Shown piece by piece: positions 21,949 to 30,071 of a DNA stretch of 42,925 nucleotides (its first letter is position 1; each line of letters starts with the position of its first letter). This stretch comes from a virus, in the IMG/VR virus record IMGVR_UViG_3300009506_000075, positions 1-42,925 of that record; one strand, given 5' to 3'. A program made the translations under genes and the position numbers. Under the pieces are notes generated by a model, which was not told the DNA's origin, made no database searches, and saw nothing but the letters and a program-made list of their open reading frames with translations.

Positions 21949-22743
21949 ATGAAAAAAAAATTCAACCGATTGAAATCAATGAAGAAAAAAATTCTAATTA
22001 GCGATTTGGAGGCATTGGGAAAGGGGGGAAGTGAAATGACACCAGATTTTCATAGTATTATCGAGACGTACCGATATGAAGATGAGAATAATTCGCAGTT
22101 TGCAAAACGCTTGGGAGTTCACCCATCTATGATTAAGTATTGGGAAAAAGGGATGATTCCAAAGCCAGCAACCGTGCGAAAGATCATCAAGTCGCTAAAG
22201 CTTGACAATCACACAGCAAAGGTACTAAAAGATGCTTTTTCGTATTGTTCTGGGAAAGGGGAAGATGGGGGGATGAAACCCAAAACGACCCCCCTTCTGC
22301 CCACAATTCACACCGATGAGCGCGCTCAAATCCTGGGAGATACCTTTGTACAGGTGCCCGTAGCGGACGCGGTGACCAAGAATAACGCGGTGGTGACCGC
22401 GCCAGAACGATCGTGGCTCAAATTCAAGATCGAGTATTTGGATGATATTGGCACACGGTATAGGAATCTCTTCCTGTTTGAAATTAGAGAGCGAACCATG
22501 GTGCCGTCGTTTATGCCGGGTGATTGTGTGTTGGTGGATACAGGGAAGCGGGTTTTGGCCGATGATGAGGTCTACCTTGTTAATTTGGAGAATGTGCTGA
22601 GACTGAAGAGATTGACCCTGCTCCCCGATGGGAAGGTGAGATTGGTTACTGATGCTGATCCTCATGGCTTCTTAGATGGAGATCCAGAGACAGACCTTGA
22701 TATTGTCGGACAAGTAGTCTGGCTTTGCAGGAAGGTGGCATAA
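21949..22743 (+). CDS. Phage repressor, helix-turn-helix plus S24-type domain, Ser replaced by Thr
   Basis: A 264-residue protein. A helix-turn-helix (NSQFAKRLGVHPSMIKYWEKG) lies near residues 48-68 and an S24/LexA-like domain near 155-262. The catalytic region reads RERTMVPSFMPGD, where the usual serine (D-S-M-E-P) is T183. The lysine is kept (K220 in RLKR), 37 residues later as in LexA. No Ala-Gly cleavage site is visible in the linker. So it may not self-cleave, and induction may use an antirepressor. The ATG at 21949 follows AAGGAGCGG. Confidence 0.85.
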   Translation: MKKKFNRLKSMKKKILISDLEALGKGGSEMTPDFHSIIETYRYEDENNSQFAKRLGVHPSMIKYWEKGMIPKPATVRKIIKSLKLDNHTAKVLKDAFSYCSGKGEDGGMKPKTTPLLPTIHTDERAQILGDTFVQVPVADAVTKNNAVVTAPERSWLKFKIEYLDDIGTRYRNLFLFEIRERTMVPSFMPGDCVLVDTGKRVLADDEVYLVNLENVLRLKRLTLLPDGKVRLVTDADPHGFLDGDPETDLDIVGQVVWLCRKVA

Positions 22744-23849
22744 TGAGCATTGAATTCCGGTGCCAATCCTGCCGTGCTTGGAACGCGCTCTCCCGGACCA
22801 CATGCCGGTCTTGCGGGAGCGCGCTCTTGCGGTATGGTCGTCGTTATCGGGTCGAGGTGCGCCGACCTAACGGTGACAAAGTGCGAAAGAGCGCGGGGAA
22901 GCGCGCAGGACTGGAAGAAGCTCGCCAGCTTGAGCATGAATTAAAAGAAATGATGAAGCGGGAATTGGGCGAAAGGTCTGAGGAACTGACATGGGGGCAA
23001 GTAACGCAGCGATATCTTCGCCAATTGGAGATTCAGGGACGTTACTTAAAGAATGCCATTCTCCACATGAGATCCAGCCTTCAGATTTTTGGTAATTGCC
23101 CGGTTTCCCACATCACCGCAGAGCGCGCCCGTGAATGGCACCTGGAACTGAGATCAAGACTCAGCCCCAAAACGTGTGACTGCTATCTTCAAAGTTGCAG
23201 GGCTGCGTGGAATGCTGTGGTGGGCGAGAAGAATCCATTTCAACAGGTTCGGTACTTTAACCCCAAGAATGAGGTAACTCGCTATCTCCATCCAGAAGAG
23301 CGTCAGCGCCTTCTTGATGCAGCGCGCCAATTTGGTAATCGATGGTATGAGTGGGTAGCGATTGGAATGGGCACCGGGTTGCGCCAAAAGAACGTCACCA
23401 GTTTGCGCCGGGACGAGATCGATTGGAAATCTGGGTATGTCAGAGTCACTGAGAAAGGTGGAGATATCTATGCCGCTCCATTGTCACCTGGGATTATGGC
23501 CCTCCTTAGATTGATCCCTGACAACGGCACTCCGTACTTTTGGTTCAATGAGAGAACAGGCAAACCGTTCTCTCACGATTGGAAGACGTGGACAAAGATC
23601 AAATGCCTTGCCGGAATCGATCCCAAGTTCAGGTGGCACGATCTTCGTCATGACTTCGGCACCAACCTCTTGAAGCACACCGGAAACCTCAAGGTCGTTC
23701 AAGATGCGCTCGGCCATGCCAATATCAAGACGACAGAGAGATACGCTCACCTTCTTCCTGAAACCCTCCGCTCGGCAATTAATGAAGTTGATCCGCTCAA
23801 ACCCCATATTGCCCACCCCCCTGCCCACCTTCACCAAAAAGATGAGTAA
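22743..23849 (+). CDS. int: Tyrosine integrase with N-terminal zinc ribbon
   Basis: A 368-residue site-specific recombinase. Catalytic residues are R214 (GTGLRQKNV), H299 and R302 (WHDLRHDFG), H325 (LGHANIKTTERYAH) and nucleophile Y334. An unusual N-terminal zinc ribbon, C7-C10 and C21-C24, precedes the arm-binding region (YRVEVRRPNGDKVRKS). The ATG at 22743 overlaps the repressor stop as TAATG, so integrase is made with the repressor from one transcript. A start six codons earlier is possible but less likely. Confidence 0.93.
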   Translation: MSIEFRCQSCRAWNALSRTTCRSCGSALLRYGRRYRVEVRRPNGDKVRKSAGKRAGLEEARQLEHELKEMMKRELGERSEELTWGQVTQRYLRQLEIQGRYLKNAILHMRSSLQIFGNCPVSHITAERAREWHLELRSRLSPKTCDCYLQSCRAAWNAVVGEKNPFQQVRYFNPKNEVTRYLHPEERQRLLDAARQFGNRWYEWVAIGMGTGLRQKNVTSLRRDEIDWKSGYVRVTEKGGDIYAAPLSPGIMALLRLIPDNGTPYFWFNERTGKPFSHDWKTWTKIKCLAGIDPKFRWHDLRHDFGTNLLKHTGNLKVVQDALGHANIKTTERYAHLLPETLRSAINEVDPLKPHIAHPPAHLHQKDE

Positions 23850-23869
23850 TATCAAAGCCGCTATCGAGT

Positions 23870-23905
23870 GAGCCCCTCTACTGGTTGGCTGGGGTAGTGG
23901 GGCTC
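23870..23905. other. Large inverted repeat after the integrase gene
   Basis: GAGCCCCTCTAC and GTAGTGGGGCTC form a 12-position stem with a single T-T mismatch around a 12-base loop. It lies 20 bases after the integrase stop. No T run follows on either strand. It may be part of attP or a transcription-slowing structure. Confidence 0.5.
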
Positions 23906-23985
23906 GCAAACCCTCTCGATACCAGGCTTAGATTTATGCCGGCGCTGCTCCCAACCTGGCATTTATGATCTTTTCCCGTCCTCAA

Positions 23986-24015
23986 ATAATACCAGATAAT
24001 ACCATATCATACCAC
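23986..24015 (+). repeat. Three tandem 10-bp repeats (ATAATACCA type)
   Basis: The units are ATAATACCAG, ATAATACCAT and ATCATACCAC. One helical turn spacing puts all three on the same DNA face, typical of binding sites for a recombinase, excisionase or origin protein. They lie between the two candidate integrase arm repeats. Confidence 0.55.
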
Positions 24016-24082
24016 GGTGACTCGACGCTCACGCCCACCCCTTTTGCCCACCCCCTTGTTTTGGAATTTTCGGCCAATAACC

Positions 24083-24103
24083 GGGGAATAATCCCCTGTT
24101 TTC
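24083..24103 (+). terminator. Weak intrinsic terminator after repressor-integrase
   Basis: GGGG, loop AATAAT and CCCC are followed by TGTTTT and further T-rich sequence. The stem is only four G-C pairs, so it may be partial. Its position fits the end of the lysogeny transcript before the structural genes. Confidence 0.4.
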
Positions 24104-24291
24104 TCAATCTTGTTTTTACTTTTCTGCTTTCGTGTGAGAAAATGAATATATCAAGCCAGAATTGCGCCTAATTTTGGCATGGGGCACGGAATCTCAAAGC
24201 CTTCGCAACATAATGAATAAAAATTGGGAGCATAGGAGATCCGGTAAGCCCCCTACCCCCACCAACTTCATTCAACCAAAGGAGTAGAACT

Positions 24292-24465
24292 TTGCTCGAA
24301 GGGTACAAAACCTTTATCACTGCGGCTGTCGCTGCGCTGGTCGCTGGACTGGCTGCATTTGGTGTTGTGGATCAGGCCACATCCACCGAGCTAGGCGGCA
24401 TTCTCGTGCCCCTGGCGCTCATCTTCCTCCGAATGGGAGTCAAGAACGAGTCGGAGAAAGCTTAA
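24292..24465 (+). CDS. Small membrane protein, holin-like, TTG start
   Basis: A 57-residue protein from a TTG at 24292, after AAAGGAGTAGAAC. It starts LEGYKTFITAAVAALVAG, then a turn (VVDQATSTELGG), then a second hydrophobic segment (ILVPLALIFLRMGV) and a charged end. This pattern is common in small phage proteins, often labelled holin-like. It is the first gene of the rightward structural module. No lysin gene is next to it. Confidence 0.66.
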   Translation: MLEGYKTFITAAVAALVAGLAAFGVVDQATSTELGGILVPLALIFLRMGVKNESEKA

Positions 24466-24473
24466 TCTGAGTC

Positions 24474-25199
24474 ATGGCTCGACCTAAGAAACCCAAAGTT
24501 CCGCTGATGGCGATCCTCAGCATGGAACGCCTACCCAGAGATGTGCTAGAGCAACTCGAAGAGATGGCCGCGAAGGGTGTCTCTGTTGAGAACCTCCAGA
24601 GACACATCGCCAATAATGGTTTTCAGGTCAACAAGGTCACGATCAAGCAGTGGCGAAAACGCCTCCCATTGAAAAAGGTCCGACACCTCGATGATCTACC
24701 GGAAGATTTGCGCGCGCAAATTGCTTCTTGGTGGCTTTCAAGACGAGAGTACGCAGCTTGCGTTAAGGATCTGAACGATCTGGGATACCGGGCAGATAAC
24801 ATGCTCCTAGATCGACTTTACGGTGAACTGCTACGTGACGAAACCCAATCTGAGATCAACGGTGATTTTGACCCGATGCGGGCACCGATCTCGAAAGAAT
24901 TGGAAGCATGGGCGCTAACTGCCACACTGGATAAAGTTGTCGATGCGATTATGCGAAGCACCTATAAGCCAGTTCCCTCTTCTCCAGGGGAGTTCGCAAA
25001 GATGGCAGATGTGCTGCTCAAGGTTGTTAATTCAAATATTTCTCGACGTAAACTTGACCTTGACGAAGAGCATTTAATGGCGCGTGCCAGATCTGAATTC
25101 GAACACAAAATTACGGAGATGTTGTCGGCCCATCCTGAATTAGTGAAAGCTATTGCTGAAATTGCTGATGAGGCCAATGTGGAATTGGTAGCGAAGTAA
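24474..25199 (+). CDS. Terminase small subunit-like DNA-binding protein
   Basis: A 241-residue protein directly before the large terminase. The N-terminal half has two similar helix-turn-helix-like units, MERLPRDVLEQLEEMAAKG with ...QWRKRLP and LDDLPEDLRAQIASWW with ...DRLYGELL, a pattern like the Mu gp27/DUF3486 small terminases. The C-terminal half is helical. It would recognise phage DNA for packaging. Assignment rests on position and fold pattern. Confidence 0.68.
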   Translation: MARPKKPKVPLMAILSMERLPRDVLEQLEEMAAKGVSVENLQRHIANNGFQVNKVTIKQWRKRLPLKKVRHLDDLPEDLRAQIASWWLSRREYAACVKDLNDLGYRADNMLLDRLYGELLRDETQSEINGDFDPMRAPISKELEAWALTATLDKVVDAIMRSTYKPVPSSPGEFAKMADVLLKVVNSNISRRKLDLDEEHLMARARSEFEHKITEMLSAHPELVKAIAEIADEANVELVAK

Positions 25200-25219
25200 G
25201 CTCGACGCGCGTTGAATGC

Positions 25220-25247
25220 GGGGCAGTGGTTTCCCCCTCACTGCCCC
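25220..25247. other. Inverted repeat over the terminase start
   Basis: GGGGCAGT (25220-25227) and ACTGCCCC (25240-25247) form a perfect 8-bp stem around 12 bases. The proposed GTG start of the large terminase (25226) lies inside the left arm, so folding would hide it. It could act as an attenuator or as a translation switch, or the true start is further downstream. Confidence 0.5.
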
Positions 25248-26923
25248 TGCAATTATTTCGGATTTGCTTGGAAACTTTAAGAGACATACTGCCACAACGA
25301 TCCCATTTGGCAAACACCCGTCGTCTCGGGTTAATGGACTGGATTGATCGAAGCGGGATTGTTCTGCGGGGTCAGCGGTATTCGACTGCACGTCATGAAT
25401 ACTTGGATGGGATCATTGCGGACAATCATCCTGACCAAACCTTCATGAAGGGCGCACAGGTCGCAATTAGTACCACAACCCTACTCAAGTCTCTTTATGT
25501 AGCCGATCATCTTGGCAAAAAGACGGTCTATTATTTTCAAGATGATTCGGCGGTTTCCGACTTCAGTAACGACCGCGCCCAGGTCATGATCGATGAGACA
25601 CCATATTTACGGCATCGTCTTGGCTCCATTAATAACGTCGGTCTGAAGCATATCGGTCCAGGGAGTATCTATTTCCGTGGGCTTTTCACGAAGGGCAAGG
25701 CCAAGAGTATAGACTGTGATTTCGTGGTGATAGACGAAGTTGATGAAGTAAGATCCGCGGAAACAATGCACTTCGCTCTCGACCGGCTTATGCACTCCGA
25801 ATTAAACTGGACCGTCCTTCTCTCCCAGCCTTCACTCCCAGGCTTTGGAATCGATCGCGAGTTTGCCGAGACCGATCAGCATTATTGGCATCTGATTTGT
25901 CCTAGCTGCAACCACGAGAATATCCTCGAACTCACCTTCCCCGACAACTTCCTTCCCATCCCCAGCAATAAAAAGAAACTATTCCCGGAAAGAGCGACTC
26001 ATTACCGTGGTTGTACGCGATGTGAGACTCATCTTAACCCGGCAGACGGAAAATGGATTCCGCTTCAACCCTCTCGCTTTAAGCGCGGCTATCACCTTTC
26101 GCAGCTCTTTACGCAGATTTGCGACCCCAAATATCCTAATGTCGCGACAAGAATCATGGATGAATGGGAGACGCACCGACGTTCCCAGACACTCATGGCG
26201 AGATTCACGATTTCGATCCTGGGGTATCCTTTTGCTGGGGGCATGGCCCGCATAACGGAGGAATTGTTAGAGTTTTGCGAGGGAGCTTATAAGCCACAGC
26301 TTAAAGGCACGGGCGCTTTTATGGGGATTGACCAAGGTGACAAACTGCACGTTGCTGTTGGGGTTTGGTCGGGCCGCATATTCAAATTCATCTGGTTTGA
26401 AGAGTTGGATAATTGGGACAAACTTGACCTCCTGATGGAGCGATATGGTGTGCGCTATGTCGTTATTGATGCCCAGCCCAACAAACAACCCGCCAAGACT
26501 TTCGCTGCAAGGCATCCCGGTCGAGTTAGCATCCAGTACTTTGGCTCCAAGGAGATGAAAGAGGGAACGGAACTCCACGAGAATAAATGGGAGATTCCTA
26601 CGGTAGTTGTGGATCGAACCGAATCCATCGATGCCATGATCGACAGGATGGAAATGGGGCAAATTCAGATTCCAAGTAGGCGCGGCCTAGAGGGAGAGAT
26701 CGCGTTTCAGCTTGAAAATGTGCGCCGACACCTCAAGAAGCTCGTAGCAAAACACGAAGAGAATAATGATGGTATTTTGAAACGAGTTTACCTTCGAGGT
26801 AGAAGCATAGAGAATCATTATGGTATGGCCGCTAACAATTGTACGCTCGCGGCCTTCGAAATGGGGAAACAGGGTGCTGGCCCCATGGTTATGCCGATTT
26901 TCAAGAAAATGGGGAATGCGTAA
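25226..26923 (+). CDS. Terminase large subunit (GpA-like ATPase-nuclease)
   Basis: A protein of up to 565 residues. The ATPase domain has a deviant Walker A (KGAQVAISTTT, residues 75-85) and Walker B DFVVIDEVDEV near 170. A zinc-binding insert follows (CPSCNHEN and GCTRCETH). The nuclease domain includes GIDQGDKLHV and VVIDAQPNKQ. It packages DNA into the prohead and cuts it. The start is unsure: GTG 25226 is in a hairpin with weak binding site, and TTG or ATG codons up to 25334 are possible. Confidence 0.88.
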   Translation: MVSPSLPLQLFRICLETLRDILPQRSHLANTRRLGLMDWIDRSGIVLRGQRYSTARHEYLDGIIADNHPDQTFMKGAQVAISTTTLLKSLYVADHLGKKTVYYFQDDSAVSDFSNDRAQVMIDETPYLRHRLGSINNVGLKHIGPGSIYFRGLFTKGKAKSIDCDFVVIDEVDEVRSAETMHFALDRLMHSELNWTVLLSQPSLPGFGIDREFAETDQHYWHLICPSCNHENILELTFPDNFLPIPSNKKKLFPERATHYRGCTRCETHLNPADGKWIPLQPSRFKRGYHLSQLFTQICDPKYPNVATRIMDEWETHRRSQTLMARFTISILGYPFAGGMARITEELLEFCEGAYKPQLKGTGAFMGIDQGDKLHVAVGVWSGRIFKFIWFEELDNWDKLDLLMERYGVRYVVIDAQPNKQPAKTFAARHPGRVSIQYFGSKEMKEGTELHENKWEIPTVVVDRTESIDAMIDRMEMGQIQIPSRRGLEGEIAFQLENVRRHLKKLVAKHEENNDGILKRVYLRGRSIENHYGMAANNCTLAAFEMGKQGAGPMVMPIFKKMGNA

Positions 26924-26924
26924 A

Positions 26925-28346
26925 ATGAGTTTTTGGAGCAGAGTTCGCGATGTGTTACTTGGACCGCAAACGCAAGTCGCAAGCGCATATCCCAAGGTAA
27001 CAACGAGAAAGTCGATTGATGAGGAACTTCCAGCGGTTCCCAACTTCAAAAATCTCGCTCTTGGGGCAAATTCGATTGAGGCGAAATTCCCCTTTGAGAT
27101 CTATGAAGTAATCGACAATCTTACCTTTCTCGATCCTTACGTCAACAAATTCCATACCACCACGATTAGTATGGGCAATACGGGACATAACCTTGTGCTG
27201 GATGCCACGAGCCAGGAGCAAGCCGATCAAGCAATAGCGGTAGCAAATCAATTCGCTGCCCGAGCTTTCCCGCTTGGGGGTGGCCTTGACGGTCTCGTCA
27301 ATGCCATGTTCAGCCAGATTGCACGTTCTGGTGGCCTCTGTGTTGAGTGGGTGCCGGATATGCGGCTAACCCAAATTCAGCGTGGCTTCATGATTCCCAT
27401 GAAGACGATCCGGTTTATCTACAATAGCAAGAAAGAAATGATCCTGTGCCAGACACAAGGTATGGATCTTGTGCCTCTGAATCGCGTTCAAACCTCCTTT
27501 CATAATGTTGTGGCTCGGGATACAAACCCCTATCCCGTTCCTCCCGCTATCGCAGGATTAGAGCACGCATCGATTCTGAGAAATGTGATTCTCAAGGTCA
27601 AAGACTGGATGGAGAAAGTAAGTGCGATGGGTATCCTGCTCGCTACTATAGAACGCCCACCCCGCGAACCGAATGAGACACAAACAGAATATGATCAAAA
27701 GGCCCAGCAATATCTCGATCTCATTGCAACAACCATTCAAGAAAATATGAGCAATGGCATTGGGGTTGGGTACGACAACATTGCGTTTCAATTCAACAAT
27801 ACACAGGCATCGGCCCAAGGCGCAAAAGATGTGCTCCAGATAGTGCTTCAAGGTTTGTTTGCCGGATTACAGACTGACCCAATTTTTATGGGTTGGAACT
27901 TTAACTCTACGGAAACATTCGCAAAAGTTGTCTATGAGGAGATGCAACAGCGCATAAAGACCTATCAGTTGGGGGTCAAGCGTGCATTAGAACATGCCCA
28001 CCGATTGAATTTTGCGATGCAGGGTATGGGCGATATTGGTGTCAGTGTTCAATTTAAGGCGAACCGCTCCCTTGACGCATTCCGTGATGCCGAGGCCGAA
28101 ATGATGATGACCAACAAATATGTTGCTGAAATTGAATCCGGCATCATTACCGCTGAAGAAGCGCGTAAGTTTCTTGGTTATGAGGATAAAGCGGCTGAGG
28201 CGGGTGAATTTGTTGCGACCTTCAATCGGCGTACCAACACCTATGAATTTGGGTTACCGGAGGAGCCAGTACGCATTGATAGGAAGCCATTATCTCCGCA
28301 AGGATTTGAGGAATTGAAACTTATTCAAGGAAATGCCAATGCTTAA
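26925..28346 (+). CDS. Portal protein
   Basis: A 473-residue protein starting MSFWSRVRDVLLGPQ two bases after the terminase stop. It has the portal pattern of an extended N-terminus, a middle rich in polar residues (ASILRNVILKVKDWMEKV), and the TDPIFMGWNFNSTETFAKV stretch before helical segments that contact DNA, then an acidic end. Twelve copies would form the DNA channel at one capsid vertex. The in-frame extension to 26820 overlaps the terminase and is not used. Confidence 0.82.
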   Translation: MSFWSRVRDVLLGPQTQVASAYPKVTTRKSIDEELPAVPNFKNLALGANSIEAKFPFEIYEVIDNLTFLDPYVNKFHTTTISMGNTGHNLVLDATSQEQADQAIAVANQFAARAFPLGGGLDGLVNAMFSQIARSGGLCVEWVPDMRLTQIQRGFMIPMKTIRFIYNSKKEMILCQTQGMDLVPLNRVQTSFHNVVARDTNPYPVPPAIAGLEHASILRNVILKVKDWMEKVSAMGILLATIERPPREPNETQTEYDQKAQQYLDLIATTIQENMSNGIGVGYDNIAFQFNNTQASAQGAKDVLQIVLQGLFAGLQTDPIFMGWNFNSTETFAKVVYEEMQQRIKTYQLGVKRALEHAHRLNFAMQGMGDIGVSVQFKANRSLDAFRDAEAEMMMTNKYVAEIESGIITAEEARKFLGYEDKAAEAGEFVATFNRRTNTYEFGLPEEPVRIDRKPLSPQGFEELKLIQGNANA

Positions 28347-29691
28347 AGGTTTAGAGAACATTCCAGTCAAAATTGACAATGAGACAGGGGAGGAGATCTT
28401 TACGCTGGATTGCACCATCGATGCCTCGCGACGACCGTCCGAAAAACAAAATGATCATGAGGATGAGTCAGAAGAGGGAGAGGTGCCGGTTGATCAAACA
28501 GATCCACCCGACTCTAAGGTAGAGAATGAGGGTGAGTCTGTAGATGATGGAATGGTACATGATGACTGGAGATTGATCAGTGCTGTAAAAACATGGCCCA
28601 ATACTGGTTTTTTCAGGCCACAATTGGTTGATTACAGTCACAACTATGGCAAAGTGTTACGGCAAGCCATTCCACTCATCAACGAAAATCATCCCGATCT
28701 CATGTGGGACCACAGTGGTAGTAGCCGAGATATCGCCGGGTATGTCGAAAATGCCCGCTGGGAAAACTCGCGAGACATTCCCCCTGGTGTGAATGCCAGT
28801 CTTGTTGTCGATCCCACTTTCGATCAACGGGCCGCTATCGGCCTTGCAAATAAAACGCTTCGCAGCGGCTCTATCGGTTTCACGATGGAGCTTCGGAAGT
28901 CGCACCCGAAGATGGAGTTCTCTGACTTCGTTGAGAGACAGGGCGAAGTAATTGATGACGAGGAGGTCCGCTGGATTCCCAAAATCATCAAAGCAGTGCG
29001 ACACATGGCGCTTGTTCCGGCTGGTGCTGGAGCTGATCCACACGCAGGGCGACGCGTCAGTGCTACTAAGAGCACGATTCAAAATAAAAAAGTGGAGGAA
29101 CATGACATGGCTGAATATGTCGCCCTCCTGTGCCAGATCTGCGAGAAGATGGGGCTCGATGTCATATTGGATGAGAAACATCCTATTCCAGAAGCCCTGC
29201 CAGAGAAGATTTTCGCAGCCCTGGACCGTTATGAGGGAGCATACGAGAAACACAATGATCTCGTAATGAAACTTGCGAGCATCTCGGAAGAGCACCTCAA
29301 AAACGAGGATGGCAAAGCGCCTACGGTGGCCGAGCTTGTTGGGATGTTGCCTGGGAAGTTATCCATGGCCGCACAAGCTGACGTGATTATACGGCACCAG
29401 AAAAGCGAAGCCCTGAGACTCTTTGATCTCGCAAAGCTGGTTGAGGGCAAAAGCGACTTTACTCCAGCCGAGCGGCGCATCCGCGCCCGCATCGAAGAGT
29501 CGAGTGATCTCGAATTTCTCAACGACATGATTGCGGAGTACGCTCCGATTGCCGAAGAGAAATTTGGCCGCAGATCGTCTCTTCAGGAGGAGTTGCCCGA
29601 GGACAAGATAAAAGATCCTGATCTTTCCGGTCACGAAAAAGATATCCGGGAAAGCGTGAGAAGGATCTTCCCGAAGAAGGAGAACAAGTAA
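28339..29691 (+). CDS. Prohead protease, probably fused to scaffold
   Basis: A 450-residue protein. Residues about 85-245 look like a serine prohead protease, with INENHPDLMWDHSG supplying the histidine and TLRSGSIGFTMEL the nucleophile serine, plus an N-terminal acidic linker. The C-terminal 200 residues are charged and helical (EKIFAALDRYEGAYEKH), as expected for a scaffold domain. The second ATG (28339) fits AAGGA better than the one at 28333. The gene lies between portal and decoration genes, the usual place. Confidence 0.72.
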   Translation: MLKGLENIPVKIDNETGEEIFTLDCTIDASRRPSEKQNDHEDESEEGEVPVDQTDPPDSKVENEGESVDDGMVHDDWRLISAVKTWPNTGFFRPQLVDYSHNYGKVLRQAIPLINENHPDLMWDHSGSSRDIAGYVENARWENSRDIPPGVNASLVVDPTFDQRAAIGLANKTLRSGSIGFTMELRKSHPKMEFSDFVERQGEVIDDEEVRWIPKIIKAVRHMALVPAGAGADPHAGRRVSATKSTIQNKKVEEHDMAEYVALLCQICEKMGLDVILDEKHPIPEALPEKIFAALDRYEGAYEKHNDLVMKLASISEEHLKNEDGKAPTVAELVGMLPGKLSMAAQADVIIRHQKSEALRLFDLAKLVEGKSDFTPAERRIRARIEESSDLEFLNDMIAEYAPIAEEKFGRRSSLQEELPEDKIKDPDLSGHEKDIRESVRRIFPKKENK

Positions 29692-30059
29692 TGAAACAAA
29701 GCCTGGTAGATCTGATCGCGATCGACGTTACTTGCCCTTCCTCCATCGACATCGGTGATCCGGTGGTCATGAGCGACGACCTCACTGTGGCCGCTATCAG
29801 CGGAGCCGGTCAGTTTATCGTGGGGGTAGTGTGCAAGCATGAGGCGAGCGCGACCAAATGCACAATTGAGACGCGATTTCGGGAACGACGAGACGATCGC
29901 GTGTCTGGGGCCGCGGCTGCGGTCGGACCTTTTGTGTTTGATGCCGCGGGTAAAGTTATCGCCTATTCGAGTGGCTCACATGATGCCTCTGCTATCGCTG
30001 GCGTGATACTGGAGGCGGCAACGGGAGCTGACGAAGTGGTGGATACGCTTGAATATTAA
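29691..30059 (+). CDS. Capsid decoration-like protein (DUF2190 type), short paralogue
   Basis: A 122-residue beta-rich protein: GDPVVMSDDLTVAAISGAG, then TRFRERRDDRV, VGPFVFDAAGKVIAY and the end VVDTLEY. It is like the DUF2190 capsid proteins that sit before the major capsid gene. The next gene is a paralogue with the same blocks. TAATG joins it to the protease gene. Confidence 0.72.
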   Translation: MKQSLVDLIAIDVTCPSSIDIGDPVVMSDDLTVAAISGAGQFIVGVVCKHEASATKCTIETRFRERRDDRVSGAAAAVGPFVFDAAGKVIAYSSGSHDASAIAGVILEAATGADEVVDTLEY

Positions 30060-30071
30060 GAGGAGACTCGT

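Larger units (their letters stand above)
23809..24055 (+). repeat. Direct repeat TTGCCCACCCCC flanking the region after integrase
   Basis: TTGCCCACCCCC occurs exactly at 23809-23820 (inside the end of the integrase gene) and 24044-24055. Related pieces GCCCACCT and GCCCACCCCT lie at 23823-23830 and 24033-24042. Repeats in the same orientation on both sides of a non-coding stretch next to an integrase gene are what arm-type integrase sites look like. Assignment as attP arms is inference. Confidence 0.45.
23906..24291. other. Non-coding stretch, candidate attP
   Basis: No gene is supported here. Noted contents are: a CCAGG...CCTGG inverted pair (about 23921-23958), three 10-base repeats (23986-24015), two GCCCACCCC motifs, a weak terminator (24083-24103), and an AT-rich tract before the small membrane gene. 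I cannot name a core crossover sequence, and no complete tRNA 3' end is seen. Promoters for the late genes should also lie here, but I find no convincing one. Confidence 0.5.

Noticed and set aside
23986-24015. CRISPR array
   Set aside because: The three units are only 10 bases, directly tandem with no spacers, and no cas genes are present.
24170-24200. Possible sigma-54 promoter (TTTTGGCATGGGGCACGG)
   Set aside because: The GG and GC elements do not have the required spacing of the -24/-12 consensus.
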